64,000 nt of DNA from Flavobacteriales bacterium (GCA_002401955.1 NVUQ01000003.1:1-64000); one strand, 5' to 3'. Counted from the stretch's first letter, positions 36,552-44,893 are shown. The notes: generated by a model not told the origin, from the letters alone. A program made the numbers and translations.

Positions 36552-36791
36552 ATGAACATACAAGCAGATATTAGTTGGTTGCAGTCAGAAATAGCAAGAA
36601 TAAAAGACCCGAATTTAATAGAAGCATTAAAATCTATGGTAAAGTATAAAAATAATCGAACAGAATATGATTGGTGGACTGAAATAGCTCAAGAAGAGAA
36701 ATCAGAAATAGAGCAAGGAATTAAAGACCTAAATAATGGTGATGTTCTCACTCATAAAGAAGTAATGTCTAACCCTAGAAAATGGAACTAG
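36552..36791 (+). CDS. Predicted type II antitoxin
   Basis: 79 residues, mostly helical, with a Trp- and acid-rich middle (TEYDWWTEIAQEEKSEIEQG) and the ending DVLTHKEVMSNPRKWN. The IEQGIKDLNNGDVLTHKEV pattern is typical of short antitoxins paired with RelE/ParE toxins in Bacteroidota, where this tail wraps the toxin. There is no separate DNA-binding domain that I can see. It overlaps the start of the toxin gene by ten bases, the usual antitoxin-first order. Confidence 0.85.
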   Translation: MNIQADISWLQSEIARIKDPNLIEALKSMVKYKNNRTEYDWWTEIAQEEKSEIEQGIKDLNNGDVLTHKEVMSNPRKWN

Positions 36792-37072
36792 AAATTGTTT
36801 GGTCAAAAAAAGCAGCAGCAGGATATTCAAAAATTTTAAAATATCTTGATGATGAATGGACTGAACAAGAGGTAGAGCATTTTGAAAATGAGATGAAAAG
36901 CTTCTTTACAACACTAAGTATGCAGCCTTACATTTTACAAGAATCAAAAAAGAAAGGATTAAGAAGAGGTCCGATAAACAAATTAACATTATTGACTTAT
37001 CGAGTTAATGAAAAGAAGAGTCAAGTTCAATTAATTAACATTAGAGGAGCTAGACAGAAATCGATTAAATAA
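36782..37072 (+). CDS. RelE/ParE superfamily toxin
   Basis: 96 residues with the RelE/ParE fold pattern: IVWSKKAAAGYSKILKYLDD, then a central helix, the basic strand GLRRGPINKLTLLTYRV and a final strand VQLINIRGARQKS. RelE members cut mRNA on the ribosome and ParE members poison gyrase; the residues here do not settle which. The antitoxin gene precedes and overlaps it. The pair lies inside the 1.29-kb segment bounded by the 88-bp direct repeats and is therefore probably acquired. Confidence 0.88.
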   Translation: MELEIVWSKKAAAGYSKILKYLDDEWTEQEVEHFENEMKSFFTTLSMQPYILQESKKKGLRRGPINKLTLLTYRVNEKKSQVQLINIRGARQKSIK

Positions 37073-37309
37073 CTCCCCACAAAATAAAAGCTTCATTTTT
37101 CCCAAAAGCTCAAAACTTTCACAAGCCTTTATTTTGTTCCCCATCCATCACACAAAAGCTTTTTTACAACACACTTTTTATGGCAACCCAATTTTACCAT
37201 ATTGCTTTACATATTGTCATTGGCAACTGAACAATCATACCAAGCAAAAAGCTACACCCCCTCACTCAAAAAAGAAGTTGTTTCAAAAGCACCAAAGCTA
37301 TGTTAACAT
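37073..37309. other. G-poor non-coding stretch after the toxin gene
   Basis: No gene is supported. The first 200 bases of the plus strand contain several times more C than G (about 14 G by eye), unlike the surrounding DNA, which suggests a different origin. It ends at the right copy of the 88-bp duplication. Confidence 0.55.
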
Positions 37310-37397
37310 GAAAATTTAAAATATGCCTTACCTAAGTCAATAGAATATCTTTTAGATAAAGGCTTTGTTTTTGATGTGGTTAAGTGATTTTCGTTAA
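37310..37397 (+). pseudogene. Detached 3' end of a polysaccharide deacetylase gene
   Basis: Reads ENLKYALPKSIEYLLDKG then FVFDVVK and TGA, matching the end of the intact deacetylase at 36016-36093 except for three conservative changes (Ala to Ser, Glu to Asp, Tyr to Phe). The other base changes are silent. An in-frame TAA lies two codons upstream, so the fragment is not translated as part of a gene. The pattern of silent changes means it diverged while part of a working gene and was detached later. Confidence 0.88.
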
Positions 37398-37436
37398 TCT
37401 ACTTGATGGTCGCGTTTAAATACGACTTACATTGTG

Positions 37437-38015
37437 TTAACGAAGTTCGCTGTTTTTTAGGAGAAAGTCAATAGTTTTCGGAAAATGATTATATTCTAAT
37501 TCATGAATTTTTTTTGCTAAATCTGAGTAATCATCTGTATCGGTAATTTGACATTTCGCCTGAAAAATAATCTTTCCTTCATCGTAATTTTCATTTACAT
37601 AATGGATGGTAATTCCAGATTCTGTTTCTTTATTCTCAATTACTGCCTTATGAACATTATCTCCATACATTCCTTTTCCGCCATATTTTGGAAGCAAAGC
37701 CGGATGAATATTTATGATCTTATTAGGAAATTTTTTTATTAAGTTTTCGGGTATTTTTAGCAAAAAACCAGCCAAAACAATCATATTTATGTCATTTTTA
37801 TCCAAAAATTCTAAAATTTCGTCAGTTTCTGAAAATTGTGATTTGCTAAAAATTAACGATTCTATGCCTAAATTTTTAGCTCGTTCAATTACAAAAGCAT
37901 TAGGGTTGTTTGTTAAAATTAATGAAATTTCAACATTAGAGTTATCCTTAAAATAATTGCTAATGTTTTCGGCATTAGATCCACTTCCTGAGGCAAAAAT
38001 TGCAATACGTGTCAT
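37437..38015 (-). CDS. purN: Phosphoribosylglycinamide formyltransferase
   Basis: 192 residues. Transfers a formyl group from 10-formyl-THF to GAR in purine synthesis. Motifs are the phosphate loop ASGSGSNAENI, catalytic NIHPALLPKYGGKGMYG (Asn and His), and GITIHYVNENYDEG with the catalytic Asp. A -7-like element TATTTTTG on the minus strand (38045-38038) lies 22 bases before the start. Divergent from the deiodinase-like flavoprotein gene. Confidence 0.94.
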   Translation of the reverse strand: MTRIAIFASGSGSNAENISNYFKDNSNVEISLILTNNPNAFVIERAKNLGIESLIFSKSQFSETDEILEFLDKNDINMIVLAGFLLKIPENLIKKFPNKIINIHPALLPKYGGKGMYGDNVHKAVIENKETESGITIHYVNENYDEGKIIFQAKCQITDTDDYSDLAKKIHELEYNHFPKTIDFLLKNSELR

Positions 38016-38051
38016 TCGGTTTGTTATCTTTATCGTTCAAAAATAAAAAAG

Positions 38052-38714
38052 ATGGCGTATAAATTTATTCCTTTCAAACAAAAAGAATTAACAAAAGGCG
38101 AGCAATTAACCAATAGTAAAAATTTTTACCATCTTTTAGATGGAAGACGATCAGTTAGAGATTTTTCTGATCAACCAATTGATTTAGAAGTAATAGAAAA
38201 CATTATAAAGTCTGCAGGAACATCGCCTTCCGGAGCCCATAAACAACCATGGACTTTTTGTGTGGTTTCTAACCCTGAGCTTAAAAAGAAAATAAGAGAG
38301 GCAGCAGAAGAAGAAGAAAAATTGAGTTATGGAAGTAGAATGAGTGACAGATGGAAAGCCGATTTAGAGCCTTTAGGTACTACTTGGGAAAAACCATTTA
38401 TAGAAATAGCACCTTATATTATTGTTGTTTTTAAAAGAGCACACGAAACGATTGATGGCGAAAAAAGAAACAATTACTATGTAAATGAATCTATAGGAAT
38501 TGCTTGTGGAATGTTGATTTCTGCCATACACAATGCAGGATTGGTTACATTAACACACACCCCAAGCCCAATGAATTTTTTAACCAAAATATTGGAAAGA
38601 CCAGAAAATGAGCGAGCATATTTATTGTTGCCAATTGGTTTCGCAGCAGAAGGTGCTCAAGTGCCTGATTTACATAGGAAAACGCTAAATGAAATAATGG
38701 TTAGTTACGATTAA
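38052..38714 (+). CDS. Nitroreductase-fold flavoprotein, iodotyrosine deiodinase type
   Basis: 220 residues. The FMN-binding RRSVRDFSDQPI and SAGTSPSGAHKQPWTF are shared by nitroreductases, but the lid region matches the iodotyrosine deiodinase (IYD) subgroup: EEEEKLSYGSRMSDRW and the following W-x-K. The three residues that grip the amino acid part of halotyrosine in animal IYD (Glu, Tyr, Lys) are present as Glu89, Tyr93 and Lys114 in the same spacing. The C-terminal NAGLVTLTHTPSPMNF and VPDLHRKTLNEIMV also fit. IYD reductively removes iodide or bromide from 3-halotyrosines. The physiological substrate here is inferred only. It stands alone between purN and acpP. Confidence 0.87.
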   Translation: MAYKFIPFKQKELTKGEQLTNSKNFYHLLDGRRSVRDFSDQPIDLEVIENIIKSAGTSPSGAHKQPWTFCVVSNPELKKKIREAAEEEEKLSYGSRMSDRWKADLEPLGTTWEKPFIEIAPYIIVVFKRAHETIDGEKRNNYYVNESIGIACGMLISAIHNAGLVTLTHTPSPMNFLTKILERPENERAYLLLPIGFAAEGAQVPDLHRKTLNEIMVSYD

Positions 38715-38725
38715 TCAAAAATAAC

Positions 38726-38756
38726 TTGATTATATAAAGAGAAATATTTTCCTTTG
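38726..38756 (+). promoter_or_regulatory. Candidate acpP promoter
   Basis: A TTG at 38726-38728 and TTCCTTTG at 38749-38756 (one mismatch to the Bacteroidota TAnnTTTG -7 box) are 20 bases apart, and the acpP start is 31 bases downstream. Confidence 0.4.
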
Positions 38757-38787
38757 CACCTTAATAACAATTAAAAAAAATTAGAAC

Positions 38788-39024
38788 ATGTCAGATATCG
38801 CAGGAAGTGTAAAAGCAATTATCGTTGATAAATTAGGAGTTGACGAAAACGAAGTAACAATGGAAGCAAGTTTCACAAATGATTTGGGAGCTGATTCTTT
38901 AGATACAGTTGAGTTAATTATGGAATTCGAAAAAGAATTCAATATTGCAATTCCAGATGATCAAGCAGAAAAAATTGGTACAGTTGGAGATGCTGTAACT
39001 TACATTACAGAAAACGCAAAGTAA
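38788..39024 (+). CDS. acpP: Acyl carrier protein
   Basis: 78 residues, acidic and helical, with the phosphopantetheine Ser37 in [18 protein letters not shown]. It carries growing acyl chains for fatty acid synthesis. First in the conserved acpP-fabF-rnc cluster; the 88-base gap to fabF contains a long hairpin. Confidence 0.97.
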   Translation: MSDIAGSVKAIIVDKLGVDENEVTMEASFTNDLGADSLDTVELIMEFEKEFNIAIPDDQAEKIGTVGDAVTYITENAK

Positions 39025-39046
39025 TTAGCGTTCTTATAGATTAATT

Positions 39047-39080
39047 GAAATAGCTTTGAATTTCTATTCAAGGCTATTTC
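39047..39080 (+). terminator. Hairpin between acpP and fabF (attenuator or processing site)
   Basis: GAAATAGCTTTGAAT, loop TTCT, ATTCAAGGCTATTTC: a 15-bp stem with one wobble pair. It is followed by ACTTTAT rather than a full T-run, so it may terminate partly or protect the acpP mRNA 3' end, allowing more AcpP than FabF. That role is inferred. Confidence 0.6.
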
Positions 39081-39112
39081 ACTTTATACAAACAAATTTA
39101 ATCAATCTTTAA

Positions 39113-40366
39113 ATGGAATTAAAGAGAGTTGTAGTAACAGGGTTAGGAGCAATAACACCTTTAGGTAAAACTTTTCCTGAAACATGGAAAAATTTAAAGG
39201 CTGGTGTTAGCGGATGTGCTCCAATAACCAGATTTGATGCGTCAAAATTTAAAACACAATTTGCTTGCGAAGTAAAAGATTACAACGTTGCAGATTATTT
39301 TGAAAGAAAAGAAGGACGAAAAATTGATCCTTACACGCAGTTTGCAATAATTGCTTCTAAAGAAGCTGTAGCGGATTCTAAAATTGATTTAGAAACTATT
39401 GACAAAGATAGGGTTGGTGTTATTTGGGGTTCAGGAATTGGTGGTATTAAAACTTTCCAAGATGAAGTAACTAACTTTGTTAATGGAGATGGAACACCAC
39501 GATTTAACCCTTTCTTTATTCCTAAAATGATTGCAGATATTGCATCAGGATTAATTTCTATGGAATTCGGATTTAGAGGTCCAAACTTTACAACAGTTGC
39601 AGCTTGTGCTTCTTCTACTAATGCGTTGATTGATGCCTTTAATTACATTAGATTAGGAAAAGCAGATGTTTTTGTTTCTGGAGGTTCTGAAGCTTCAATT
39701 TACGAAGCAGGAATGGGAGGTTTTAACGGAATGCATGCACTATCTACAAGAAATGATTCGCCAGAAACGGCTTCTAGACCATTTGATAAAGACAGAGATG
39801 GTTTTATTATGGGAGAAGGTGGAGCAGCTTTAATTTTAGAAGAATACGAACATGCTATTGCTCGTGGAGCTAAAATTTATGGAGAAATAGTTGGTGGAGG
39901 AATGTCTGCTGATGCTCACCACATGACTGCACCACACCCAGAAGGGTTAGGAGCAACCAATGTGATGAAAAATGCATTAAGCGATGCAGGAATGAGCCCT
40001 GATGAAATTGATTACATTAACGTTCATGGAACATCTACCCCTTTAGGAGATATTGCTGAATCCCAAGCTATTTTAAAAGTGTTTGGAGATCATGCTTACA
40101 AGCTAAATATTAGTTCAACTAAATCCATGACAGGTCACTTATTAGGTGCAGCAGGAGCGTTAGAATCTATAGCAGCCTTAATGGCGGTTAAAGAAAACAT
40201 TGTTCCTCCTACGATTAATCATTTTACTGATGATGAAGCTTTTGATCCTAAATTGAATTTTACATTTAATAAAGCTCAGAAAAGAGAAGTAAGGGCTGCA
40301 TTAAGTAATACGTTTGGTTTTGGTGGGCATAATGCATCAGTATTGTTTAAGAAATACGAAGCTTAA
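39113..40366 (+). CDS. fabF: Beta-ketoacyl-ACP synthase II
   Basis: 417 residues, normal for FabF. Condenses malonyl-ACP with acyl-ACP. The active-site Cys165 is in TVAACASSTNAL, the two catalytic His are in VHGTSTPLGD and KSMTGHLLGAAGA, and the closing NTFGFGGHNAS loop is present. It follows acpP and precedes rnc, with 136 bases to rnc in which I see no clear terminator. Confidence 0.97.
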   Translation: MELKRVVVTGLGAITPLGKTFPETWKNLKAGVSGCAPITRFDASKFKTQFACEVKDYNVADYFERKEGRKIDPYTQFAIIASKEAVADSKIDLETIDKDRVGVIWGSGIGGIKTFQDEVTNFVNGDGTPRFNPFFIPKMIADIASGLISMEFGFRGPNFTTVAACASSTNALIDAFNYIRLGKADVFVSGGSEASIYEAGMGGFNGMHALSTRNDSPETASRPFDKDRDGFIMGEGGAALILEEYEHAIARGAKIYGEIVGGGMSADAHHMTAPHPEGLGATNVMKNALSDAGMSPDEIDYINVHGTSTPLGDIAESQAILKVFGDHAYKLNISSTKSMTGHLLGAAGALESIAALMAVKENIVPPTINHFTDDEAFDPKLNFTFNKAQKREVRAALSNTFGFGGHNASVLFKKYEA

Positions 40367-40502
40367 TATAAGGTTTAGAACGGAATAATTTTTTCATTCT
40401 GACTAGTTCTTTAGTCCTTATACATCGTTATAAAAACTTTAAAAGAGCTATGCTATTCGCAATTTTTTCGCCTTCTATAAGAACAAAATTTCTGCGTTAT
40501 TT

Positions 40503-41228
40503 ATGAGAAAATTATTTAGTTCTAAACCTTTGTTTTTTAAAAACGTCTTTCGAAAAAAAGATGACTATGCGTTAACCTTAGAACGTATTATAGGATTTTA
40601 TCCTGATCAAATTTCGATATACAAACAGGCTTTTTTACATAAATCATTAAAACAAAATAATAAACTCGAGCCTTTCGAAACAAACGAAAGGCTCGAGTTT
40701 TTAGGTGATTCTGTTTTAGACAGCGTTATCTCTCACTATCTTTATAATAAGTTTCCTATGCAGGACGAAGGTTACCTAACAAAACTTCGTTCTCGCTTGG
40801 TAAGTAGACACAACCTCAATGGTCTTGGAGTTAAAATTGGTCTGCAAGAAATCATGCAATTAAATGTTGCACGTGTTTCAAAATCTGTTTCTGGAGATGC
40901 CTTAGAGGCCTTAATTGGAGCCATTTATTTGGACAAAGGATATGCTTTTGCTCAAAATTTTATTGAAGAAAAACTACTACAAAATCATATTGATATTGAA
41001 ACCGTTATTCAAACAGAAACAGATTTTAAGAGTAGGGTTCTTGAATGGTGTCAAAAAGAAAAAGTAAGTTTTGAGTTTAAAATATCAGAATCGGAGACCA
41101 AAAACGAAAGACTCTATACTGCCGAACTTATAGTTAACAACGAGACAAAAGGAAAAGGGACAGCTTACACCAAAAAGCAAGCAGAGCAATTTGCTTCAGA
41201 GAAGTTTTATAAGGAAATAGAAAAGTAA
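40503..41228 (+). CDS. rnc: Ribonuclease III
   Basis: 241 residues. An N-terminal endonuclease domain has the signature NERLEFLGDSVLD (61-73) and the second acidic site GDALEALIGAIYLDKG. A double-stranded RNA-binding domain is at about 170-241 (DFKSRVLEWCQKEKVSFEFK, KGKGTAYTKKQAEQFASEKF). It cuts double-stranded RNA in rRNA and mRNA processing. The codons for the signature motif include a perfect 16-bp inverted repeat (40662-40700). It converges on an OmpA-family gene, with nine bases between the two stops. Confidence 0.96.
   Translation: MRKLFSSKPLFFKNVFRKKDDYALTLERIIGFYPDQISIYKQAFLHKSLKQNNKLEPFETNERLEFLGDSVLDSVISHYLYNKFPMQDEGYLTKLRSRLVSRHNLNGLGVKIGLQEIMQLNVARVSKSVSGDALEALIGAIYLDKGYAFAQNFIEEKLLQNHIDIETVIQTETDFKSRVLEWCQKEKVSFEFKISESETKNERLYTAELIVNNETKGKGTAYTKKQAEQFASEKFYKEIEK
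40662..40700 (+). promoter_or_regulatory. Perfect 16-bp hairpin inside the rnc coding sequence
   Basis: AAACTCGAGCCTTTCG (40662-40677), loop AAACAAA, CGAAAGGCTCGAGTTT (40685-40700). All 16 pairs are Watson-Crick. It encodes residues about 54-66, just before and into the catalytic NERLEFLGD motif. A long RNA duplex in the message for RNase III could be a substrate for its own product; this is inference. Confidence 0.75.
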
Positions 41229-41237
41229 TACGATACG

Positions 41238-43031
41238 TTAAAGATCAACACTAACTTCTACACGTCTATTTCGTTTTCTAGATTCTTCCGAGTTATTATT
41301 TACTTTAGGATGTTTACTCCCATAATACTTATAGCTTATATTATTTTCAGGAACCCCTTGGTTTATTAGCAAGGTATAAATTTTTTGAGCTCTAATTTTA
41401 GATAGTTTTTGATTTGAATGCTGAGAACCAATACTGTCAGTATGTCCTTCTATTAAAATTTTCGCCAAGGGGTTTTCACTAATAATATTTTTCAAATTTT
41501 GAATCCAATTATTATTTAAATTAGATGGTGTTGTTGAGCCCGTTTCATACTGGATTGACATAGGTCTGAAAGAACGAGCGTTGGTTTTATTTGTGTCAAC
41601 AACAGTGTTTACAATAGCATTATAACATGGGTTAATACAATTTTGATTTGTATCAATTTTAAACAACTTAACATCATCAATAAAATAGTATGCAAAGGGG
41701 CCACCATCTCTGGCGCTATTTAAGTAAATAAATGTTTCATTGTCGGTACTAAAATTGCCTATAACGATTGATGAACTGCAATTTGTAGGAGTAATTTCTC
41801 CACAGAGTTTAATCCAGTCTTCTGTATTGTTGATTAAGTTGTTTTTTGGAGATTGAAATGCAGATTTTAGCGAAAAGACATTCTTCCCGGTTCCAATTTT
41901 AAAAGAATCAACCAGAGCTATTCCTATTTGATCTACACTATACATATAGTTTTTATTTCTCTTTACTTTCATTTCAAAGTAATATCTATTACAAGGGCTT
42001 AGTTTTTCTTTTAAAGAAGAGGTAATGTATTCTCTATTGTTTTTATTTATTGCTGAGTGTAAATAAATTCCTGTAGCACCTTTTAGAAAATCAGGGGTTC
42101 CGTTACTAGCATTTTTCCATATAGCATTTTCGCTTTTATTAAGATTAAACTCTCCGTCTAAAATTAAATTTTCAGTAGTTTTTGGTTGTGAAGACGAACA
42201 TGCTAACTCATTTGTTAAGGATGTAATACGTTTGTTTTCCCCTATTGATTTTACAGAAACATTATCAATTAAATAATATGCGAGATCATTCATTTCAACC
42301 AAAGCGTAATGTTTATCTATTTCTTTTTTAGAACCATTCATTTGTTGATGAATTATGCCTTTATTTTTGTTCTTTAGATTGGTTAAAACACCATCTATTT
42401 TATTTGTTATTAAAGCTTTTCTGCTGGTTTTGTTACAGGCCTGAAAATTTCCAATTATAAGATAACGTTCGGTTCCTTTAGCATTATAAATTCCACTAAT
42501 TTTTGTCCAGTTTAAAGTGTCGTTTAAAAAATTATTATTGGAATTATTAATTTGTTGTTTTCCTAAAAAAGGTTTAATTGTCTTCTTCTTAGAAAGGTCG
42601 GTAGCACTAAAATAGAGGCCTATTTGATCTGTATAATACCCGCTTTTGTTCGCTAAATTTATAAAAAATGAAACGTCATATTTATATCCATTTTTTAATG
42701 GTTCTACTAGTTTTAATTGAATGAACTCTCGGGTTTCACACTCCGATACCTCTTGAGTAGTTAGTGTTAATCCACAATAAGCTGTTCCGTTATAAGCTTC
42801 TTGATAGCCTGAAATATTTTGAGGAACGTTTACCGAAGCAGAACCACAAGTATTGTAATAATCTGGAGAACCCTTTATTGTTTTTACTCCATGCTCTAAT
42901 TTTTTTAACTTGAACCCTGTTGACTGTGGACATTTTTTGGTTTCTTCAAAACTTCCGTTTAAGACTAAATTTTGGGAGAAAGCAAAAGAGAAGTTGAAAA
43001 TAAGAAGTAAGGATATTACGGATGATTTCAT
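41238..43031 (-). CDS. OmpA-family protein with two jellyroll-like N-terminal modules
   Basis: About 597 residues from the ATG giving MKSSVISLLLIFNFSFAFSQ, a signal peptide. Longer starts would overlap plsC and spoil the signal sequence. Two similar N-terminal modules begin LVLNGSFEETKKCPQ (about 20) and LILDGEFNLNKSENA (about 290); each contains DQIGLYFS/DQIGIALV and a closing AYYLIDNVSVKSI/AYYFIDDVKLFKI strand, as in carbohydrate-binding-type sandwiches. The last 110 residues are an OmpA peptidoglycan-binding domain (LIEGHTDSIGSQHSNQ, RKRNRRVEVSV). Probably outer-membrane or periplasmic, and wall-anchored. Confidence 0.85.
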   Translation of the reverse strand: MKSSVISLLLIFNFSFAFSQNLVLNGSFEETKKCPQSTGFKLKKLEHGVKTIKGSPDYYNTCGSASVNVPQNISGYQEAYNGTAYCGLTLTTQEVSECETREFIQLKLVEPLKNGYKYDVSFFINLANKSGYYTDQIGLYFSATDLSKKKTIKPFLGKQQINNSNNNFLNDTLNWTKISGIYNAKGTERYLIIGNFQACNKTSRKALITNKIDGVLTNLKNKNKGIIHQQMNGSKKEIDKHYALVEMNDLAYYLIDNVSVKSIGENKRITSLTNELACSSSQPKTTENLILDGEFNLNKSENAIWKNASNGTPDFLKGATGIYLHSAINKNNREYITSSLKEKLSPCNRYYFEMKVKRNKNYMYSVDQIGIALVDSFKIGTGKNVFSLKSAFQSPKNNLINNTEDWIKLCGEITPTNCSSSIVIGNFSTDNETFIYLNSARDGGPFAYYFIDDVKLFKIDTNQNCINPCYNAIVNTVVDTNKTNARSFRPMSIQYETGSTTPSNLNNNWIQNLKNIISENPLAKILIEGHTDSIGSQHSNQKLSKIRAQKIYTLLINQGVPENNISYKYYGSKHPKVNNNSEESRKRNRRVEVSVDL

Positions 43032-43089
43032 CAAGTGATAACGCAATAGGGTCATTATTATTTCTAAGTGTGAGAGTGTTTTACGAGAT

Positions 43090-43839
43090 TTATCTATTCT
43101 GATAAGCCAATAATTCATCATTAATAATGTTGAATACTTTATCGCTTAAAAAAGGAATATCTTTTTCTGTCATTCCTTTGGTAGGAATTGGTTCGTGAAT
43201 AACCGCTTTAGCAATTCCAGGGCTTGCTTTTCCAGAAAATAAACCCGCCATTTCTAATCGTTTATAATTGGTAAGAAAGGTAATGGGAATAATAGGAACT
43301 TGTTTTTCTATAGCTAATTTAAATGCTCCATTTTTAAATCTCAGCATTGTTGGCACCTTTGCCGAAATGGTGCCTTCAGGAAACAATACTACACTGTGCC
43401 CTTTGTCTAATTCTTCCCCACATCTAATCATTGATCTTTTACCATCTCTAATACTTTTTCGATCAACAGTAATGTTCATTTTTTTAAAAAACACATTAAA
43501 AACAGGAACATTAGCAAGCTCTTTTTTACCCATAAACACAAAGTATTGGCTAAAGGTTTGGTATAAAATTATAATATCTAAATAAGAAGAGTGATTGGGA
43601 GCAATAACATAACTTTCTCCCTTTTTTATGTAGTGCTTATTTTTCACATCCATAAAAATTCCGGTTAAAATCATTAAAACTCGAGTGTGTGCTACCAGTA
43701 AATTAAACCCTTTGTTAAAGTGCTTTTCGTTTAAACAAAAAATGAGGTAAAAAGGATAAGCAATCATAAGCAAAATGGTAAACCATAGTAAAACATAAAT
43801 TTTCCAAAGCCCGCCTAATATTTCTTTTATCTTTTTCAT
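43090..43839 (-). CDS. plsC: 1-acyl-sn-glycerol-3-phosphate acyltransferase
   Basis: 249 residues. The catalytic HxxxxD motif is NHSSYLD (His83-Asp88), followed by KKELANVPVFNVFFKKMNI, FPEGTIS and VPIIPITF. An N-terminal hydrophobic helix (residues 12-35) tethers it to the inner membrane. It makes phosphatidic acid from lysophosphatidic acid. Its likely promoter faces that of trpS. Confidence 0.92.
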   Translation of the reverse strand: MKKIKEILGGLWKIYVLLWFTILLMIAYPFYLIFCLNEKHFNKGFNLLVAHTRVLMILTGIFMDVKNKHYIKKGESYVIAPNHSSYLDIIILYQTFSQYFVFMGKKELANVPVFNVFFKKMNITVDRKSIRDGKRSMIRCGEELDKGHSVVLFPEGTISAKVPTMLRFKNGAFKLAIEKQVPIIPITFLTNYKRLEMAGLFSGKASPGIAKAVIHEPIPTKGMTEKDIPFLSDKVFNIINDELLAYQNR

Positions 43840-43847
43840 TAGAGAGA

Positions 43848-43855
43848 CAAAGGTA
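43848..43855 (-). promoter_or_regulatory. Candidate -7 element of plsC
   Basis: On the minus strand this reads TACCTTTG, a match to TAnnTTTG, eight bases before the plsC start codon, implying a very short leader. No matching -33 TTTG was found at the usual distance. Confidence 0.4.
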
Positions 43856-43912
43856 TAAAAATGCTTGTTTTTAGCGAAGATTATAAATTCTATTTTGAAT
43901 AGAAATAAATAC

Positions 43913-43920
43913 TATTTTTG
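43913..43920 (+). promoter_or_regulatory. Candidate -7 element of trpS
   Basis: TATTTTTG matches TAnnTTTG exactly and ends four bases before the trpS ATG, so the transcript could be nearly leaderless. A TTTG 15 bases upstream (43894-43897) is a slightly close -33 candidate. Confidence 0.4.
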
Positions 43921-43924
43921 TTGA

Positions 43925-44893
43925 ATGGCAAGAATTTTAACAGGAGTACAAAGTACAGGAACACCACATTTAGGAAATTTGTTAGGTGCAATTTTACCTG
44001 CAATTGAAATGGGTAATGACCCTAAAAATGAAACCTTTTTGTTTATAGCAGATTTACATTCATTAACACAAATAAAAGATGCCGAAGAATTAAGAACAAA
44101 CACTTACAGTACTGCTTCTGCTTGGTTAGCTTGTGGGTTAGATCCCGAAAAAATGGTTTTTTATCGCCAGTCTGATGTGCCAGAATGTGCCGAACTAACA
44201 TGGTATTTAAGTTGTTTTTATCCTTACCAACGTTTAACATTGGCACACTCTTTTAAAGATAAAGCCGACCGTTTAGAAGATGTAAATTCAGGGTTATTTA
44301 CTTACCCAATGTTAATGGCTGCAGATATTTTATTATATGATGCAGAAATAGTTCCTGTTGGTAAAGACCAGATGCAACATTTAGAAATGACACGCGATGT
44401 TGCAAGTAGATTTAACCATAAAATGGGAGAAACATTGGTGTTGCCAGACGTAAGCGTTCAAGAGGATACCATGTTAATTCCTGGAACGGATGGAGAGAAA
44501 ATGAGTAAATCAAAAGGAAATTTGATTAATGTTTTTTTAGCAGATAAAAAATTAAGAAAACAAATAATGGCTATCGAAACAGATAGTACATCATTAGAAG
44601 ACCCAAAAGAGACGGAGACGTGTAATGCTTTTGCTCTATATAAATTATTAGCTACAGAAGAACAAACTGCTAAAATGAAAGCCAATTATGAAGGTGGAAA
44701 TTATGGTTATGGACATGCCAAACAAGAATTGTTTGAGCTAATTTGTGAGCGTTTTAAGAAAGAAAGAGAGCTTTATAATTATTATATGGAGAATCTGCCA
44801 GAGCTTGATGATAAACTTAAAATAGGGGCTGATAAAGCTCGAGTTGTTGCTCAAGATGTTGTTGGTAGAGTGCGAAAAAGATTGGGTTATTAA
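43925..44893 (+). CDS. trpS: Tryptophanyl-tRNA synthetase
   Basis: 322 residues. A class I synthetase with the HIGH-like TGTPHLGN (11-18) and KMSKS (192-196). QSDVPECAELTWYLSCF and the GKDQMQHLEMTRDVA tryptophan pocket fit bacterial TrpRS. The length is normal. Ends 20 bases before a strong terminator shared with the converging adhesin gene. Confidence 0.96.
   Translation: MARILTGVQSTGTPHLGNLLGAILPAIEMGNDPKNETFLFIADLHSLTQIKDAEELRTNTYSTASAWLACGLDPEKMVFYRQSDVPECAELTWYLSCFYPYQRLTLAHSFKDKADRLEDVNSGLFTYPMLMAADILLYDAEIVPVGKDQMQHLEMTRDVASRFNHKMGETLVLPDVSVQEDTMLIPGTDGEKMSKSKGNLINVFLADKKLRKQIMAIETDSTSLEDPKETETCNAFALYKLLATEEQTAKMKANYEGGNYGYGHAKQELFELICERFKKERELYNYYMENLPELDDKLKIGADKARVVAQDVVGRVRKRLGY

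Noticed and set aside
43032..43121. Longer N-terminus of the OmpA-family protein overlapping plsC
   Set aside because: The extension is polar and places the signal peptide 30 residues inside; the start at 43031 is preferred.
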